From: Mallotus nudiflorus
Taxonomy: Eukaryota; Streptophyta; Magnoliopsida; Malpighiales; Euphorbiaceae
Assembly (NCBI GenBank): GCA_947683625.1
Contig: CANTUR010000125.1
Location: forward strand, 868,001 to 932,000
DNA length: 64,000 bases
Direction: 5' to 3'
A program made the position numbers and the translations under genes. The notes below the pieces were generated by a model. The model searched no databases. It was not told the origin of the DNA and worked only from the letters and a program-made list of their open reading frames with translations. Of the stretch, positions 60,538-64,000 are shown one piece after another (position 1 is the stretch's first letter; the number at the start of each line of letters is the position of its first letter).

Positions 60538-61604
60538 TAAAAGAGTCCTAAAGGGGGTGAATAGGACTAAGAATTCTTTACAAGAATTGAATTGAGAAGG
60601 AAGAATGAAGAACACAAAGATTTAAGGAGTTCAGATTCAACAACAATTCTACGTCTCCACCTAACTTATCCTTAAGTTAGGATTTTCAATCACCTATAAT
60701 CTTATTCATAAGATTAATAATACACAACAGTTTTATGGCTCACTCTTACAACCTTACAACTTGAGTTTTCAAGGCTCACTTAAAAACCATATTCCAAGTG
60801 TTTCAATTGACGATACTTAAAGAAATTCCTTTAGAAATAAATCTCACTTCCCTTCTAATCTATCCTAAGATTTAAGATGAAGAGAAATTTTATTTCTAAT
60901 ACACAACCAACTCTTATAAGATTTTATACAAACAAATGAATTTTAGAGGAGTTTAGAAAGCTTAATTGAATGCTTGAATGTATAAAATGAATGAGCAAGT
61001 TTCTTGACCTCAAAAAAATCTTTAGAGGTCATATTTATACTTGAGCAATCTAATTATAGCTATCAGAAATAATGATTTTGATCCCAATATAATCTAAGTC
61101 CATTTGAATGAAAATTTGGACTTTTGAGCTCCATTTATGTAGCTCCCAATTGGAATATTGCCAGTCCTGGTTGGGATGCTTCAAAACTAGTTATTAATAG
61201 CTATTTTGGTTTAAAATTCTTTAGTCCTAAGCATAGTCTCAATTGAGACATTGGATCATGATTAGTTTTGTCCAAAAATGAATTTTTTGCAGAAATTGGT
61301 CCCGATCGAGACTACTCTAGTCCTGGTCAGGATCATGACTTTTTAAGATTGAAGACGATTGGATCAGCCTTAACTTTCTTTATGGGAGTTGTAGATAATT
61401 CTTTTATGTTTCCATAGCACTTTAAAACACCTCAATTTAACACTTGTAGCTCAAGATATTGCTGAAATACTAAGAGTTATGCAACCTAAAATTAAAGTTG
61501 CATATGCTGACTTCAATTAAAGATTTGCATACCCAAATAAGTTTAGATTTTAATAAGTAAACTCAATTCAGAAATCTTAAAATGTCTACTTCAAAAGTGA
61601 ATAA
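60538..61604 (-). repeat. SIRE element 2, 5' LTR (outer end lost)
   Basis: Matches the 3' LTR from 60538 to about 61045 and again from 61479 to 61604, with an additional segment 61046-61478 between. TATAAATA on the minus strand at 61032-61039. The segment holds palindromes CCAATTGG (61146-61153), GTCTCAATTGAGAC (61236-61249) and GTCCCGATCGAGAC (61299-61312), and two GTCCTGGTY.GGAT units. Confidence 0.78.
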
Positions 61605-61880
61605 AAACATCACCATTAAGCAACAAAGCAAGTCAAATATACTTAATCAAAATCAGCAATTAAAGCAAGTAAATAGAAACTAAATTTCTTGTGTACTTGC
61701 TGTTGGATTCTCCATGAATAAAAAAAAATTCCAACACAGAGATCTACATGCCATTTACTTGGCATAATTCATTGTATTACGTTTCAAAAATTAAGTAACC
61801 TTCCTTCTTTGCATGGAAATGTTTCAGATACTGTTTCTAAAACTTGTTTTTTTGTCTCAAAAGAATCAATCATTTTAGTT
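61605..61880. other. junction interval between SIRE element 2 and UGT fragment
   Basis: No match to the Tork-like LTR expected on this side, nor to the SIRE LTR. No gene recognised. Confidence 0.4.
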
Positions 61881-62048
61881 GAGACAGCAGTCAAAATGCT
61901 AATGGGTGGTGGTGAGGAGGTGGCAGTGATAAGAAGAAAAGCTAGAGATCTAGCAGATAAGGCCAAGACAGTTATTGACGAAGGTGGATCATCTTATGAA
62001 GATGCAGGTGCTCTAATTCAAGAACTCAAAGCTCGCCGAAGATTTTGA
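61881..62048 (+). pseudogene. UDP-glycosyltransferase C-terminal fragment (downstream)
   Basis: ETAVKMLMGGGEEVAVIRRKA then DLADKAKTVIDEGGSSYEDAGALIQELKARRRF with a natural stop. This is the last ~55 residues of a plant UGT (compare REGVEDGGSSFTDLNALIHEL of the intact gene). It is more distant from the intact UGT than the 43513 fragment is. An open but non-homologous stretch precedes it (61809-61880). The donor motif is missing. Confidence 0.82.
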
Positions 62049-62389
62049 GTGCATACAATGACTATCCTCTCTTGTTTATACCATTAGTATTTAAATCATT
62101 TGATTTTTTTTTTTTAGTAAAATATTGAAGGTTAGAAATTATATAACGCATCCGACCATTTTAACTAAGTTGACACTCTTTTAGTGTTGACTATATATTT
62201 TCGTAGTCCAAATATTATTAAAATAAATAAAAGAAAATGTCAAAAAGAATACAAAGCAAGGCCACAGCCCCAACATGCTAAATGAATCTATAACTAACTC
62301 TTGCACTATAGTCATAAGAAATAGTGGAATTACAGAAAGAATGGGAGACGTCCCACCAAAACATATGCCACCGAATTTCCTTCCCTGTA
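62049..62389. other. interval between UGT fragment and LINE
   Basis: A T-run at 62105-62116 (an A-run on the minus strand) could be the poly(A) end of the LINE that follows. Nothing else. Confidence 0.4.
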
Positions 62390-64000
62390 GATGTTAGAAA
62401 TCTGAAATCGCATTTAAGAAACAAGATGCAAACAATTCATCCAATGCTGCCTAATCTCCCATGGAACACGAGTAGAATGAGTGTGGAAGATATTAAGTAC
62501 ATACATGGAATCACATTCTAACCAAAGGGAATGCCAACCTTTATCCAAAGCAATTTCAACCACTTTGACAGCTTCTAAAAGCTCAGCAAAAAAAGTGAAA
62601 TTATGGCCAATACTGAAAGCAAAAGCACTTTGTGGCAGTCCCCTAGCCGTGCGAAAAATGCCCCCTGAACCAGGAAGACCCGGCGCACCCAAGGCAGACC
62701 CATCAGTGTTTACTTTTAGCCACTCTGAAGGTGGAGGACGCCAAACAACAGCAACCATATCTAGAGCTTTCCTTGGAATGCCAGAAATTTGGAAGATATA
62801 AAGAAACCAGAATTCAACCATGGAATTAAACATAGAACCCAAGCGGAAGAAATTAGATTCCTTACTTGAAGTCCAAAGTCTGCGTTAAATCTAATTAATA
62901 TTAAGAACTCCATCATAAAAAATTATAGCATTTCAAAGCTTCCAAATGAGCCATACCGCATTGACAATGGTCGAAGTCCATAAAACTGAAAGTTGGGAAC
63001 TAAAAGACTGATTCATGGCGTCTAAAATTAGATCTTTCAATGAACCTGAAGTAAAAACTTGCTTATCAAAAACACTAGAAAGCGAGTTCCAAATGGTGGA
63101 ACCAACCTTGCAGGTGGTGAATAAATTATCTGCATCCTCACTCTGGGCAGTGCAAAGAACACATCGAGAGGGAATGCAAATCCCTTTCTTTCACAGATTA
63201 TCGTCAGTTGGGAGGTATTTTAAAATCACCCACCAGTAAATTAGAGAACGAGAAGAAGGTAAAAACTCCTTCCATATAAAAGAGCACCAAGGCATATGAT
63301 TCCTATATGAGCGCAATTGATGATACATTCGTTTCACACTATGAACCCCATCCATGACCTTTGTCCAAACACTAGAGTCATGAGACTCTTTGGAAACAGA
63401 AATATAACAAATATTATCCCTAAGAACATCATTAGAAAAATGAGATAATTGCCATGAACCCTCGTTCAAGAAAGAAGCAACTGATTTAGTTAAATGACAT
63501 TGATCACAAGAAGGAAAACCCAACTGATTGGCAACCATTGGAGAGATCCATTCGTCAGTATAAAACTTTAGAGAACTATTAGATTCGATGAACTATTTAA
63601 TATCTTATATAAGAGAAGCATAAACATCCTTAATATAGGTCCATACCGAAGATTTAAAATAGAAGTCCTTAGGAATGCCCGAAGGATGAAGAAACCGACT
63701 TCTAAAAATATTAGAAGCATAATCCATGCTAATAATCATTTTCCAAGCCAATTTGCTAAGCATAGCTTGATTTAAAAAATTCAAATTCTTAATTTGAAGA
63801 CCACTTTCCTTGAAAGGAAGACAAGCAATATGCCATGGAATTGTGATCAACTTTCGATTATTAATAGAGCCTGTCCTTAGAAAATTGTGCATACAACAAT
63901 CTAAGGATTGAACAAGAGACTGAGGCCATTTGTAAATTGCAAAAGAGTGCAACAAAGAGCTTGCAATGACTGATTTTATAAGCGTAAACCTTCTAGCCAT
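62390..64000 (-). pseudogene. LINE (L1-type) RT C-terminus, zf-RVT and RNase H; runs off the window
   Basis: Minus strand from 64000: RFTLIKSVIASSLLHSFAIYKW, LPFKESGLQIKNLNFLNQAML and KLAWKMI form the RT C-terminal part. Next comes the zf-RVT region: WKEFLPSSRSLIYWWVILKYLPTDDNL, a stop, KGICIPSRCVLC...ADNLF (63110-63290). Then the RNase H: LKVNTDGSALGAPGLPGSGG (catalytic Asp), FFAELLEAVKVVEIAL (Glu) and LECDSMYVL (Asp), and REGNSVAYVL near 62390. A few stops only, so a relatively young copy. The endonuclease and RT core lie beyond the window. Confidence 0.85.

Larger units (their letters stand above)
52718..61604 (-). mobile_element. second SIRE-type Ty1/copia element, truncated (element 2)
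   Basis: Minus-strand relative of element 1 with the same gag-pol order and the same LTR edges (TGTTGACT... and ...TTTTTCA). 3' LTR 52718-53675; 5' LTR 60538 to about 61604, where similarity to the 3' LTR stops, so its outer end is lost. It lacks the extra ORF of element 1: the whole pol-to-LTR space is only 1.6 kb. Many stops throughout. Left flank ATATG (52713-52717) has no partner because of the right truncation. Confidence 0.88.

Overview
The window looks like intergenic, transposon-saturated chromosomal DNA from a flowering plant, most likely a eudicot. The grounds are plant-type LTR retrotransposons (SIRE- and Tork-like Ty1/copia; Tat-, Athila- and chromovirus-like Ty3/gypsy), L1-type LINEs, a CACTA transposon, a plant family-1 UDP-glycosyltransferase and the C-terminal piece of a TIR-NBS-LRR resistance gene. 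No species can be named from the sequence alone. There is no bacterial, organellar or CRISPR signal and I see no tRNA or rRNA gene. All family calls come from reading motifs by eye.

Layout. 1-3937: two copies of a long (about 2 kb) chromovirus-type LTR lying tail to tail. 3938-16440: an L1-type LINE split by a complete 11.1 kb SIRE-type copia element (4307-15413, 5-bp target duplication AACTT). This copia carries an extra ORF after pol (12023-13228). 16449-22856: a gypsy integrase scrap on the minus strand, then an Athila-like deletion derivative with gag and protease but no RT or integrase. 22857-24941: low-complexity DNA with possible host-gene scraps, including the C-terminal domain of a TIR-NBS-LRR gene. 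24942-36973: the end of a chromovirus whose 3' LTR is split by a Tat-lineage gypsy element (25631-34839, minus strand, target duplication ATATA) that carries a long opposite-strand accessory gene. 36974-41125: a CACTA element (target duplication ATA) that appears to have entered the distal part of the same chromovirus LTR. 41938-42642: another Athila-like protease fragment.

43513-45671 holds the only intact host gene, a 489-residue UGT73-like glycosyltransferase (44179-45648). It is preceded by the last exon-like piece of a related UGT. A third UGT tail lies at 61881-62048. In the intact gene the usual catalytic histidine position reads as proline. 48175-52717 is a decayed Tork-like copia element. 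Its 3' LTR was hit by a second, minus-strand SIRE-type element (52718-61604), a relative of the first that lacks the extra ORF. 62390-64000 is the end of another LINE on the minus strand, running off the window.

The strongest leads for new biology are: (a) the same TCACGAGC/GCTCGTGA octamer cluster plus TATA box in the SIRE LTR promoter and again just upstream of the extra ORF, suggesting an element with two co-regulated promoters; (b) a different palindrome set in the same position of the second SIRE copy; (c) the opposite-strand accessory gene with its own TATA box in the Tat element; and (d) the His-to-Pro change in an otherwise intact UGT.
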